In this document: one piece after another, positions 1 to 8,569 of the stretch
Layout of the letters: every line of letters begins with the position of its first letter
How positions within the stretch are numbered: position 1 is the stretch's first letter
Assembly (NCBI GenBank): GCA_963745205.1
Contig: CAVUWX010000022.1
Coordinates: 1 to 64,000 of the forward strand
Direction: 5' to 3'
Source: Hyphomicrobium_A sp963745205
GTDB taxonomy: Bacteria; Pseudomonadota; Alphaproteobacteria; Rhizobiales; Hyphomicrobiaceae
Length of the DNA stretch: 64,000 nucleotides
Notes under the pieces: model-generated
Databases searched by the model: none
The model's input: only the letters and a program-made list of their open reading frames with translations
What the model was told of the DNA's origin: nothing
Position numbers and translations under genes: made by a program

Positions 1-33
1 GGGTCACAGGTTCAAATCCTGTCGGGGTCGCCA
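1..33 (+). tRNA. tRNA 3' end (partial, 5' part lies before the window)
   Basis: The first 33 bases are the variable loop, a perfect T arm (5-bp stem around a TTCAAAT loop) and the 3' half of the acceptor stem ending in an encoded CCA. The 5' half and anticodon lie outside the window, so the isotype cannot be read. A degenerate copy of the same 33 bases lies at 641-673. Confidence 0.8.
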
Positions 34-234
34 ATGAAGTCAGCTGCTTATCAGGGGAGCAGGCGGCGTTGTGGGCACGCCTCGGATCGGTCATGAGGCC
101 AGGGAAGGGCAGCCCACGCGTTTTAGGCACAACACGTCTTTCTTGTGGACGCTTCGGATTTTGCCCCGTTTTTTTGGACCAGCTTTGCTTTGACTTTATG
201 CTCACAAGTGATTTGCGCGACCGAGGGGGTGGGC

Positions 235-594
235 ATGACCAAACTGCTTCAGCACATCAATGAAATGCGTACGAGCGTCAATCAAACCGCCACAGGCGAG
301 CAATCGCTCGTGAAGAGCTTGGGGGACGCACTGAACTACGTCGACCAACAACTCCTGCGGGATATTCGAAAGGTTGCCACCGAGCACGAGGCGCGGCGCG
401 CGGTGATCTTCAATGAACTACAGGCGTTGGCTTGCAGCATCGGCGTGTTCCAGTCAGCGGAGGAGGTGGGCGTCATACCGCAGCAAAACGGTAATCCGTA
501 TTTCCCCGCTGTTGGCGACTGGCGCCAAGCGACAATGAACCTGAGCTATCAGGAGGAGTTCGAACGCCATTTGAATGGCAAAGACCCACACTGA
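235..594 (+). CDS. Conserved hypothetical small cytoplasmic protein
   Basis: The product has 119 residues from the ATG at 235, chosen because a GAGGGGG ribosome site lies 5 bases upstream; an earlier in-frame ATG at 145 has none. It has no signal peptide or membrane segment. The N-terminal 80 residues look helical and charged, including a long Asn/Gln/Arg-rich amphipathic stretch, and the C-terminus is aromatic. I do not recognise a named family. The gene is the only cargo between the tRNA 3' end (1-33) and its degenerate copy (641-673), which suggests it arrived on, or remains from, a tRNA-targeted insertion. The function is unknown. Confidence 0.6.
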   Translation: MTKLLQHINEMRTSVNQTATGEQSLVKSLGDALNYVDQQLLRDIRKVATEHEARRAVIFNELQALACSIGVFQSAEEVGVIPQQNGNPYFPAVGDWRQATMNLSYQEEFERHLNGKDPH

Positions 595-640
595 CGCACA
601 GACCTGATTGAAGCAGCCGAGGGTTGCGGCAAGGCTGACG

Positions 641-673
641 AGGTCAGAGGTTCAAATCCAGTCGGGGTCACCA
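641..673 (+). repeat. Degenerate copy of the tRNA 3' end (possible attachment-site remnant)
   Basis: This 33-base stretch matches positions 1-33 at 29 of 33 bases, including the TTCAAAT loop and the terminal CCA. The differences at repeat positions 7 and 20 break two T-stem pairs, so it is unlikely to be a working tRNA arm. No D arm or anticodon arm can be folded directly upstream. Direct repeats of a tRNA 3' end typically mark att sites of integrated elements. No integrase is visible in the 600 bases between the copies. Confidence 0.6.
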
Positions 674-706
674 GCAAACCGTTCCTCACCCGCCAAGCCG
701 ATAGTT

Positions 707-3006
707 CTAATTCTTGAGCGTGAGCTGATGCACCACCTCATCGAGCAGGCAATCGGCATCATATTGTCTTGGCTTTGGCTGCGAAGGATCCCACTTCTCC
801 GGGCATTCACCAGGGAACCCATTCTGGGCGAGAATGAGCAACAGCGTGATTGACGATAGCCGCCAGCCGAGCGGCGGGCTGTAATCCATGTCTCGAAGCG
901 AAATCTTCTTCATGCTTGAGGGTCGCCTGGCCAGGGCGGGCGACTGAACGACACCCGGTTCGCCGAGCTCGCGATCGGCTTCGGCGATCGTTATGTAAGC
1001 GCGCGATGTGCGGGTATTGAGCAGCGCTTGAACCGGCGATATGGCCTCGTTGAGCCCAAAAAAAGTTTGCTGAGGGTAGCCGCCCCTCGTCAACACGATG
1101 AGGTGGAGTTGGATTTGGTCGGCAAAGCCGTGCTTATGCGCGGCATCCTCCATGCTGCGCATGAGATCGAGCGCTGTTGCCACTCCCGAATTTTCGAAAT
1201 AGCTCCCATCGACCAGGCGGATCTTGGTCAAGACTGGACGACCTTTGCCGTCTCGCTTGGGTGCGTCCGTCTTGGAATCGAGTTCTTGATCGTAAAAGGA
1301 TCCGGCCGGCGTGATCCAAGGAAAGCGGGCGCTGAGAATGGCCGCAGCGCTGACCGGCAGGTTGCTGAGCTTGGCACCGCTGCGTTCTGTTTCGGCGTCG
1401 TCCCAGATCGGCAGGAACTCAACGTCGCTGCCGCTAAACACAAAGGGGGCTACGAGGCGGCGCCGCCCCGAGCCGACTTCGGTCGTATTGAATACGAGCG
1501 CCGGAGACGCTGCGGTGGGATTCCAGTGGTCGCGATAACGCGCAGCGAGGAAATTCGATGCGCCCCCACTGTTGTTCTCCTCTAGCGCCTCGCCGAAGAC
1601 CTGCTCGAACGCCTTCTCAAAGCGCAGGGCCCGATCGAAGGAGTGGATGGGATACGGCAGGAGAAACTGAAGCATGTCAGGGAACAGGAGTGCCCCGACG
1701 AGCGGAGACAACATATCCTTGTACAAGACCCGCTCCGCGAGGTCGATCAGGGAGCCCCTGTACGGCACTGGGGTGTCGCGACACTCGGCTGTGGGGGCGG
1801 CAGGATCTTGTCCTTGCTGGTGTGGCAGCAGGCCGGCGAAAACGGCTGCGCCGAGGCTGCCTCCTGACACGCTGCTGATTGCGAAGAGATGCTTCGCAAA
1901 GCGGGACATTGCTCCTGGAGGCTACCCAGAACACTCGCCGTGTGAATGGCAGCGTAGATGCCGCCGCCTTGCGCCGCGACGATATAGATCGGGTATCGCC
2001 GGTCGGGGCCGTAGCGTAGTCGATCGGGTCGCGCCTCATACCAGCGGACGAATTCTGCCTCGAGCGCGGGCGGACTGGTATTCGCTCCGCGCGCTTCAAC
2101 GCCGGGCGGTGCCGCCCTGTAGATTGTATGATTGTCGTTGGCGTCGAGAAGCGACACCGTCAGCGCAACGAACGCTACGATCATTATGCAAGGGATTCGG
2201 TATACGTCCGACCAATAGGAGAGCTGGCCCAAGATCACGACAAGGCAGATGACGAAGGCCGAATATATCCCAAGCGGCCCCACGTGCCGCGGGGCGTCCA
2301 CCGGAGAGAAAATGAACAGCCCGATGATCGCGCCTACGCAGACGAATAAAGGGAAGCGACCCCAGCGGCCATAAAGAGGCTTCGATTCTTCACCGCTGCT
2401 CTGCTTCGCAGAAGGAAGGAAGTAGAGAAGCAGACCTGCAAGGGCGATAGCGGCAGCGGCGATCAAGAGGTAGTGGTTGTACCCGAAGAGGTTGGCCTGA
2501 AGTATTTTGAGGACGGGATCGCTCCGTTTGAAGATGCTTCGCATTGCGAGCAACGAAGCACTTTTCACCTCCTCGGAGGGCTCGGGCGTTCGGGCAGTGA
2601 GAAGGCCGATCGCGGCACACATGAAGAGCACCAGGACAAGAAGTCTTGGTGTTGCGTTGAGGGTGGGCCGTACCGCATCAGAAACGCCACTGCCGAGGCG
2701 CGCGGCGAGCCGACGCGCGACCCACCAAATCGATACTCCCATCACAAGCAGCCCGAGCCCAGCAAACCCGAGCTCGGTCAGTGGCCCGCGCAGCCTTACC
2801 CATTCGCCCCACTCGCTCTTGTTGAATAAGACATCCTGGGCTACTGCCCGGTAGATCTCCTTGGTCTGTTCGGGGACGAGAAGACACAGGCCGGCGAATA
2901 TGGTCACGACCACCGGAACGCGCAGTATGTGCAAGACTGCTGTGGCTCGTTGAACGAACGACAACCCCGCGGCGCAGGCCTGCGCAATCGCCCCCTTTGC
3001 CGACAT
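707..3006 (-). pseudogene. Membrane-anchored patatin-like phospholipase, frameshifted
   Basis: Two overlapping frames make one protein: 3006 down to about 1910 and about 1909 down to 707. The N-terminal ~290 residues carry several hydrophobic spans. Then come a patatin oxyanion hole (AAQGGGIYAA), the nucleophile elbow (SSVSGGS) just after the junction, and the catalytic Asp motif (VDGSYFENSG). The family hydrolyses acyl esters of lipids with a Ser-Asp dyad. The frames meet in a CCCGC run on the minus strand at 1903-1905, where one extra C would restore continuity. The active-site Gly loop and Ser therefore lie in different frames. Either the gene is broken or one C was missed in sequencing. 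It ends 34 bases from the tRNA remnant. Confidence 0.75.
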
Positions 3007-3104
3007 TGCTCCCCTCGCGACCTAATCACGAACGCGCGGGCTTTGATCGGATCGGCGGCCCGTGCGCCTTCCGGCTCCTCGCCAGTATGGCGCCGCCGCC
3101 AAGG

Positions 3105-3371
3105 TTATTTGTCAGGTTGACAGTCTTTCAGATCCAAAGCGATGCCCTTGCACTCACCGGTTATATTTTGAGGCTTATCGCAGCTGTAGTCCTTATACGC
3201 CTTGCGCGTGGCGTCGCAGATCATACGTTTTTGATCGGGCCCAGGGATCGTTTTAGCCGTAACCGCCCCATTTGCTAGCTGCATCTCCACCTGCTGCGCA
3301 CTCGCACCAGCGCATGAAACAAGAAGTGCCAAAATCGCGGTTCCCACGCCAGCGAGATAGCTTCTCGTCAT
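3105..3371 (-). CDS. Small secreted Cys-containing protein, tandem paralogue 1
   Basis: The product is an 88-residue precursor. The start at 3371 is chosen for an AGAGGAT ribosome site and an ideal signal peptide (MTRSYLAG, hydrophobic core, SCAGASAQQ cleavage region). An in-frame extension to 3536 is rejected. The mature ~58 residues hold four cysteines and a DCQPDK end, suggesting disulfides in the periplasm. The next gene (3461-3745) shares the same leader layout, spacing and Cys-rich mature region, so the two are tandem duplicates. No named family is recognised. Confidence 0.6.
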   Translation of the reverse strand: MTRSYLAGVGTAILALLVSCAGASAQQVEMQLANGAVTAKTIPGPDQKRMICDATRKAYKDYSCDKPQNITGECKGIALDLKDCQPDK

Positions 3372-3460
3372 TGATCCTCTGAGCTCCTTATTACGCGGAA
3401 ATGTCCACATTACGTGGCGAGTCGGCCCGCCGCGCGGGGACTGTCGCCATATCCAGAGCG

Positions 3461-3745
3461 CTATTGCCGACACGCGACCGCGGAGCGTCTCCCGATATTG
3501 TCGCAACCGCTCAGGTCGGACCCGATGTTTCTGCACTCGTCAGTGCAATTGTCATCGCAAGCTCGTTCGTCGTAGACCTGGAGCGCGGCTTCGCAGGCCA
3601 TACGATCTTGATCGGCCACAGGGGGTGCTTGCATGGGCATAGCAGCCCAATTCGGTTGCTTCGCGTTCTCTTGCGCGCTTATCCCAGAACAAGAAGCAAC
3701 AAGGGCCAACATGAGTGATCCGGTCGCAGCGAGATAACTCCTCAT
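3461..3745 (-). CDS. Small secreted Cys-rich protein, tandem paralogue 2
   Basis: The product has 94 residues starting at 3745 (GGGAGGG ribosome site). Its signal peptide MRSYLAATGS...SCSGISAQE is clearly homologous to that of the gene 90 bases downstream. The mature part contains a CDDNCTDEC cluster plus further cysteines, typical of an oxidised periplasmic or cell-surface protein. It ends about 90 bases before its paralogue's start, so they probably share one transcript. The function is unknown; the pair looks lineage-specific. Confidence 0.6.
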   Translation of the reverse strand: MRSYLAATGSLMLALVASCSGISAQENAKQPNWAAMPMQAPPVADQDRMACEAALQVYDERACDDNCTDECRNIGSDLSGCDNIGRRSAVACRQ

Positions 3746-4143
3746 CAATGATCCCTCCCGCAAAATGATCCGATGAATGACCGAGCACATGGCTCGTTTT
3801 GCATACCACACTTCAGGCGTCGGCAGACTGCGCTCCCGCGGTCTGTCCACACCGCTGCGAAGCGCTGACCGGCGACCTATGGATCTCGGTGGCCTGTTCG
3901 ATCGTGACACGCTCTTGAAGATCAGTAACGCGGTCCTCCGCTACGAGATTTTGCGGGTCCTGAGGGAACTGTCGGCTGCTAAAAAAGTCGAGTTCAACAT
4001 TGTGCTGCCATGTTCCGAGGATGTTCCAATAACATCCTGTGTCTGTAAGCCGACGGCGAAGGATTAGAGACCCCTGAGGAAGCCGAAGAGACCACGACAC
4101 GGCGCAACTCGTGCGCTATCATCAATGCTTCAGGATAGGTGCC
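3746..4143 (+). other. Gene-poor interval of about 400 bases
   Basis: Short reading frames exist on both strands (3777-4067 plus, 3813-4100 minus), but neither has a ribosome site, a domain or coherent composition. The region presumably contains the promoters of the minus-strand secreted pair and of the plus-strand membrane protein. I see no RNA gene or repeat in it. Confidence 0.4.
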
Positions 4144-4419
4144 ATGCCGAATTTCGGAATACCTCACCGAGCGTCCGCAAACGAGAGACGCGAACCGGCC
4201 GCTCTCAACTGGCGGCGCGGGCTGATCCGCGTTTGGCTTCTGTTGTCGGTCGGATGGATCATGGGGTGGACCATCTACTTGATCATGGATGGTATGCAGG
4301 GCGGGTTGAGCACGCGCGGCGATTGGGTCGCTGTGCCGATCGTGCTCTTCGCGCCTCCCGTTGCGCTGTGGATTTTCGGGTCGGCGGCGATCTGGGCCCT
4401 GCGCGGGTTCATCGATTGA
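4144..4419 (+). CDS. Small two-span membrane protein
   Basis: The product has 91 residues. The ATG at 4144 follows AGGATAGG at good spacing, so the upstream ATG at 4111 is not used. A charged N-terminus (about 30 residues) precedes a first membrane span around LIRVWLLLSVGWIMGW, a short polar loop, and a second span around VAVPIVLFAPPVALWIFGSA. This resembles small hypothetical membrane proteins of Bradyrhizobium-type genomes; no function is known. It lies 67 bases upstream of the DUF2147 gene on the same strand and could be cotranscribed with it. Confidence 0.6.
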   Translation: MPNFGIPHRASANERREPAALNWRRGLIRVWLLLSVGWIMGWTIYLIMDGMQGGLSTRGDWVAVPIVLFAPPVALWIFGSAAIWALRGFID

Positions 4420-4486
4420 GCCGATCGGGCGGTCGCTCTCTGCGGCTGCTGCGGGCCGGCGCTTAATGGAGCCAGGCGGACAGGAG

Positions 4487-4963
4487 ATGAGGCGCTGGTT
4501 TAGAGTTGCCAACACGCGACCTAGGTCCGGAGTGTATGCCATTGTCGCGTTCCTTTTGCTGGCTCAGGCGGCGTCTGCGCGCGCCCAAACCGTCAACGGT
4601 GTCTGGCAGCAGATCGACCCAGAAACGGGCAAAGTAGGGGCTCTCGTCACCTTTACCGAGAGCGGCGGCGTTTTCAGCGGCTCTTTCTCGAAGCTGTTTC
4701 CCGATCCCGGCGACGATCCAAATCCGCTTTGCCACAAGTGCCCCGATGGCCGGCGGGACAAACCCCTTCTTGGCCTCGTCTTCATCGAGGGCATGCAGCG
4801 CTCTGGATTGGCGTATGAGGGCGGAACCATTCTTGATCCCGAGACGGGGACGCTCTACAGCGCCAACATGCAGCTCAGCCGTGACGGCAATACGCTCGAG
4901 GTGCGCGGCTATGTCGGCATCCCGCTGTTCGGCCAGAGCCAAACCTGGAAGCGGGTCAAGTGA
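4487..4963 (+). CDS. DUF2147 family exported protein
   Basis: From the ATG at 4487 the product has 158 residues: a basic n-region, a hydrophobic core (VYAIVAFLLLAQAASA) with an ARAQ cleavage site, then a DUF2147 domain. That domain has the family's opening VNGVWQQIDPETGKVGALV, a middle block with CHKCPDG, and the closing RGYVGIPLFGQSQTWKR. The start is uncertain: AGGAG abuts 4487 directly, and an in-frame ATG at 4466 lacks a ribosome site. DUF2147 proteins are periplasmic beta-rich proteins of unknown biochemical role. Identification of the family is firm; the function is not. Confidence 0.75.
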   Translation: MRRWFRVANTRPRSGVYAIVAFLLLAQAASARAQTVNGVWQQIDPETGKVGALVTFTESGGVFSGSFSKLFPDPGDDPNPLCHKCPDGRRDKPLLGLVFIEGMQRSGLAYEGGTILDPETGTLYSANMQLSRDGNTLEVRGYVGIPLFGQSQTWKRVK

Positions 4964-5073
4964 CAACAAAAGCGGGTGGTCCCGTTACGGCAATCGCCCC
5001 CGCTTTCCGTCAATGACACAAAACCTGCCAATTAGGACGAGACGGTCGACGTGCGGCATGGTTACATAATGCA

Positions 5074-5190
5074 ATGTTTGCTCTTCTAATCCTGCTCTGC
5101 CTTCTAATGGTCGTCGGTGCAGTCCTCTGCCTCGGTGCGTTGCTGCGCATGTGGTCGGACGATAAATCCGCCCCGGGCGACGAGACATAG
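5074..5190 (+). CDS. Putative 38-residue single-span membrane peptide
   Basis: A short frame from ATG 5074 to TAG 5190 encodes an almost uninterrupted hydrophobic helix (MFALLILLCLLMVVGAVLCL) followed by a polar tail ending DDKSAPGDET. Its hydrophobic-then-charged layout is typical of real small membrane proteins. There is no clear ribosome site upstream, so the call rests on composition only. Confidence 0.35.
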   Translation: MFALLILLCLLMVVGAVLCLGALLRMWSDDKSAPGDET

Positions 5191-5214
5191 GACGTTCCCG
5201 GAGATCTGATTGCG

Positions 5215-5406
5215 CTAGTAGTTCTCGAAGAATCCATGGCGTCCGTCGCCGCGAGGCCGCACACGATGCGTCGTGAGCGAGAGCGGGCAGAGATTTCCCT
5301 CATGCGGGTACTCGGCAAAGCGGTCCCCGTTTAGTAGAATTGCGGATGTGCGGCAGCCACATTGCGCAACGCTGGGGAAATCAGCGGCATCGTCGATCTG
5401 TGTCAT
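5215..5406 (-). CDS. Hypothetical 63-residue protein (uncertain)
   Basis: A minus-strand frame with natural-looking composition, including a CGCRTSAILLNGDRFAEYPH segment and a Cys-containing centre. It has no strong ribosome site, and the plus strand is also open here. It is listed because nothing better explains 5191-5482; it could be non-coding upstream region of the cytochrome c gene. Confidence 0.3.
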   Translation of the reverse strand: MTQIDDAADFPSVAQCGCRTSAILLNGDRFAEYPHEGNLCPLSLTTHRVRPRGDGRHGFFENY

Positions 5407-5482
5407 GGCTTATGATGGCCGGGCAAAGTGGCGGTCGAACGTGACGCAGATCAGCCTCACGATCCGAAGGGGGAGTATCGCC

Positions 5483-6127
5483 GTGTCATCGCCGAGATCA
5501 CATCCAGCGTGGCGCTTCATGCGCCAATCCTGCGGGGGGAAGCGTCTAACACCGCGCTTGCTCGCGGCTCTTGTCGTTGGGCTCGCCGCGATACCGAGCA
5601 TCGGTGCCGCCCAAGAGCCAGGCAGGCAAGAGCAGGGCACGCAGTCCGCACCGCCAGGCTTCGATTACTGGCAACCGGAGTGGATGACCCGTGAGCTGTG
5701 GGGGCCGGGGCACATGCCCAAGAGCATGATGGCGCGCCTGTTGCGGCAGACGACTTACGTGAATTTCGGCGTCGAAAAGGAATACGAGGGAGCGCAGTCG
5801 CCGCTCACCGGCAAGCCCGGGGCGATCGCGGACGGGGCCAAGCTTTACGCGCAGAATTGCGCCGCATGTCACGGGCCGAACGGTCTGGGGAACGGCGATA
5901 TGGGTAAAGCCCTTTCGCCTTCCCCCGCTTTGCTCGCCTACATGATCCGCCGGCCGATCGCTGTCGACGAGTACCTGCTGTGGACCATCTCGGAAGGCGG
6001 GAAGCAGTTCGGAACCGACATGCCCGCGTTCAAGGACAAGCTTGCGCGCGAGGAGATCTGGAAGATCATCGCTTATATGCGCGCCGGCTTTGCGGAGCCT
6101 GGAACCGCGGTCCATAAGAAGCAGTGA
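5483..6127 (+). CDS. Class I c-type cytochrome, periplasmic
   Basis: A GTG start at 5483 is preferred because AAGGGGGAG lies 7 bases upstream, and it gives a 214-residue precursor with a signal peptide (RLLAALVVGLAAIPSIGAA). The mature protein has one heme-binding CAACH motif (Cys126, Cys129, His130) in NCAACHGPNG. The likely axial Met is Met180 in GTDMPAF, followed by the EIWKIIAYMR helix typical of cytochrome c domains. An unusual ~70-residue Trp/Pro-rich segment precedes the heme domain. It should carry electrons in the periplasm; the partner is unknown. No oxidase gene is adjacent (the bd oxidase at 54-57 kb is a quinol oxidase). Confidence 0.85.
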   Translation: MSSPRSHPAWRFMRQSCGGKRLTPRLLAALVVGLAAIPSIGAAQEPGRQEQGTQSAPPGFDYWQPEWMTRELWGPGHMPKSMMARLLRQTTYVNFGVEKEYEGAQSPLTGKPGAIADGAKLYAQNCAACHGPNGLGNGDMGKALSPSPALLAYMIRRPIAVDEYLLWTISEGGKQFGTDMPAFKDKLAREEIWKIIAYMRAGFAEPGTAVHKKQ

Positions 6128-6188
6128 ACCCACCACCGTCGCCGACACGGCGCGTCCTCGACCAAGATCGAGCGTTCAGCGTTCGCGT

Positions 6189-7058
6189 TCACGCCTTCAG
6201 CGTTCGCGCGAATTCCTCGATGGTGGTCGTGGGCTCTCCGAGCTCCCGCCATGTGTCCTCGGCCTTGAATACCTCCGGGTAGCGCAGGACCGTGCGCATG
6301 ATGCGTGCGTTGAAACGCATCGGGTGCGACACGACGCCGGCGAGACGTAAAAGCGAAAGCGGCAGCCGCACGACGCGCGGCCGGCCTGCAGCGGCGTGGG
6401 CAAATCGCCGTGCGGCCTCCACGTAGGTCATGGGTTCCGGTCCCTGGACGAAGTACTCGCGGTTGGCCGCGGCAGGAAGCGCGAACGATTTTGCCACCTG
6501 ACGTCCAAAGTCGCGGCCGGCGATCCAATAGTTGGGATGCGGGGAGCGGCCGGTCATCACAAACACGCCGCCCATCATGTGCCGCTGCGGCAGCGTTTCC
6601 ATAAAGTTGCTCGGGTAGAAGATCGTGTACGGGATGCCCGAGCTCTTGATGCGCAGGAGTGCACTCCGCCAGACGTCGAGCACCCACCAGCCGCTCTTCT
6701 GCGTGTCTTGAACCATGGCCGATAGGTAGCCGATGCGCTTGATGCCGACTTCGCGCGCGGCCGCGAGGATGTGCTCGAGCCCCTGCTGCTCGGTATGGAA
6801 GTCGCCCTTGCGCTCGCTGGGCGCAACCGACAGGCTCAGGTAGAGCGCGTCCTGCCCGGCGAGACCGCGCTTCAAGCTCGCCTCGTCACGCGCGTCCGCC
6901 GCCACGATCCGCGTCGCGGCGGGCAGCATGCGCTTGGCCTCGTCCGGTTTGCGCGCGAGGGCGGTGACCGCGAACCCGGCGTCGAGCAGCGCGATGGTCA
7001 CCGGAATGCCGAGCATGCCGGTGGCGCCGATGATGGCGATTTTCCTGATCACGTTCAT
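6189..7058 (-). CDS. NmrA/NAD(P)-binding Rossmann protein (atypical SDR)
   Basis: The product has 289 residues starting at 7058. The N-terminus IAIIGATGMLGIPV is the GxxGxxG dinucleotide motif of extended/atypical SDR proteins, followed by ARKPDEAKRML for cofactor contact. The rest matches the NmrA-like 'NAD(P)H-binding' group, whose members act as reductases or redox sensors; substrate unknown. Its ATG overlaps the TGA of the upstream FAD oxidase by four bases, so the two are translationally coupled and probably functionally linked. Confidence 0.8.
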   Translation of the reverse strand: MNVIRKIAIIGATGMLGIPVTIALLDAGFAVTALARKPDEAKRMLPAATRIVAADARDEASLKRGLAGQDALYLSLSVAPSERKGDFHTEQQGLEHILAAAREVGIKRIGYLSAMVQDTQKSGWWVLDVWRSALLRIKSSGIPYTIFYPSNFMETLPQRHMMGGVFVMTGRSPHPNYWIAGRDFGRQVAKSFALPAAANREYFVQGPEPMTYVEAARRFAHAAAGRPRVVRLPLSLLRLAGVVSHPMRFNARIMRTVLRYPEVFKAEDTWRELGEPTTTIEEFARTLKA

Positions 7059-8402
7059 GGCTGGGCTGCACCCCTCTCGCACCACCAGTCGTCGAGCGAC
7101 ATGCCCGCTATGACGGCCTTGACGGCTAGCGAGCGAATTGGTTCCGGCGGGATCGGGAGCGAGCGGCGGTTGACGAACCACAGATCCGTCAGCTCTGTCT
7201 TCCGGCCGAGCACGAGGTCGCGGATGATGCGGCCGTTCATGTGCGTCATCGCCACGCCGTGGCCGGTGCAGCCGATCGAGTAAACGGCGGCGCCACCGTG
7301 CAGGGTGCCGATCTGCGGCGTCGAATCGGAGGTCACGGAGAACGCGCCGCCCCAGCGGTTGGTGATGCGAATGCAGCCAAGCTGCGGGAACGTCGTGGCG
7401 ATGAACCGTTCGAGATGCGCCCACGCCTTCGGGTAGGCGTCGTGGTCCATGCTGCCGCCGTAGGGCACCAGGCCTGGGCCACCGCCCACGAGGATGCGGT
7501 TGTCGGGTGTGAGCCGGTAGAAGTGCATGAAGTTGCGGCCGTCCTCGATGCCTTCGCGCCCGGCCCAGCCGATGGAGCCGCGCTGCGCCTTGCTCAGCGG
7601 CTCAGTGACGATGATGTAGGCGAACGCCGGGATCTGCTTGGAGGCGAGGCCTGGGATCAGATGCGTGTAGCCGTTGGTCGCGAACACGACCTTCTCGGCA
7701 GTGACGGTGCCGCCGGGTGCGGCGAGGCGGAACTTGCCGCCCGCGCGCGCCACGCTCTCGACGCGCGTGCCCTCGTAGAGCTTGGCGCCGCGCCCGACCG
7801 CGAGACGGCGCAGCGCGTCGACCCATTTGACAGGGTTGAGCAGACCGCAGCCCGGCTCCCAGCACGCACCCATGAACGTCGGAGAGCGCACGCGCGAGGC
7901 AACCTGCGCCGCATCGAGCCACTCGAAGCCGTCGGCGCCGATCGACATGAAAGAGCTCGATCTCCTTCTTGATGCGCGCCTCATAGGTCGGCGAGGTCGC
8001 GACTTTGAGGAAGCCCGAGCGTTCAAAGTCGCAGTCGATCTTGTGCTCATTGACCATGGCTTCGAGCGCATCGATGGCGCTCTCCATGTACTTGTGGGCG
8101 GCGAGCAGCTTGTCCCTTCCGTGCAGCGACTTCATGAGGCCGGAGGACGCCCCAAACAGCGTCATGACGAAGCCGGCGTTGCGCCCGCTCGCACCGAAGC
8201 CGGCGGTCTCCGCATCGAGAACCGCGACCTTGAGCGAGGGATCGGCAGTCTTCAGGTGATAGGCGGTGGCAAGCCCGGTGTAGCCGCCGCCGATGATGGC
8301 GACATCGGTCGCGAGATCGCCGGCGACGGGTGGGTTGACCGCCCTCGGCTCCTTGCTCTGCGTCCAGAAGTTGCCTTCGGCCGTGTGCGCGTCAGCGCTC
8401 AT
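7055..8402 (-). pseudogene. FAD-dependent amine/amino-acid oxidase (DAO family), frameshifted
   Basis: The frame beginning at 8402 (SD GGGGGAG) encodes the FAD-binding VAIIGGGYTGLATAYHL motif and the FGASGRNAGF block of glycine/D-amino-acid oxidase-like enzymes. It runs correctly to EARIKKEIELF. The remainder, from IGADGFEWLDAAQV to the C-terminal GCTGHGVAMTHMNGR flavin block, continues in another frame from about 7950 to 7055. The junction is at 7943-7953. Together they would form a ~448-residue enzyme similar to gamma-glutamylputrescine or sarcosine oxidases. The stop overlaps the start of the NmrA-type gene. Real loss and a one-base sequence error are both possible. Confidence 0.8.
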
Positions 8403-8509
8403 CCCATCTCCCCCTGAGCGGTTCGAGCAGTCGGAGAATTTCGGCAAGGGTTGAGGCAGTCAGGGTTGCCCCTCCTAGCACGGCCGGCACTTGCCGGGCG
8501 ACAGCTATT

Positions 8510-8558
8510 GCGGCGAGCAAGGCGGCGACCCCACGGGGATCGCCGCCTTGCTCGCCGC
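8510..8558 (-). terminator. Perfect 19-bp inverted repeat, likely terminator
   Basis: The arms at 8510-8528 and 8540-8558 are exactly complementary over 19 bases, with a CCCC/GGGG inner helix and a tiny loop. It sits 12 bases past the end of the minus-strand hydrolase gene (8570) and before the next minus-strand gene, as expected for a transcription stop. There is no T-tract on either side, so Rho-independent function is unproven. Confidence 0.6.
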
Positions 8559-8569
8559 CAAGTTCGGTC

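Noticed and set aside
641..673. A second complete tRNA gene
   Set aside because: No D arm or anticodon arm can be folded upstream, and two T-stem pairs are broken.
1903..1909. Programmed frameshifting in the patatin gene
   Set aside because: No slippery heptamer, stem or in-frame stop arrangement typical of programmed shifts; a missing C is simpler.
3777..4100. Overlapping frames on both strands in the 3.75-4.14 kb gap
   Set aside because: No ribosome site, domain or coherent composition on either strand.
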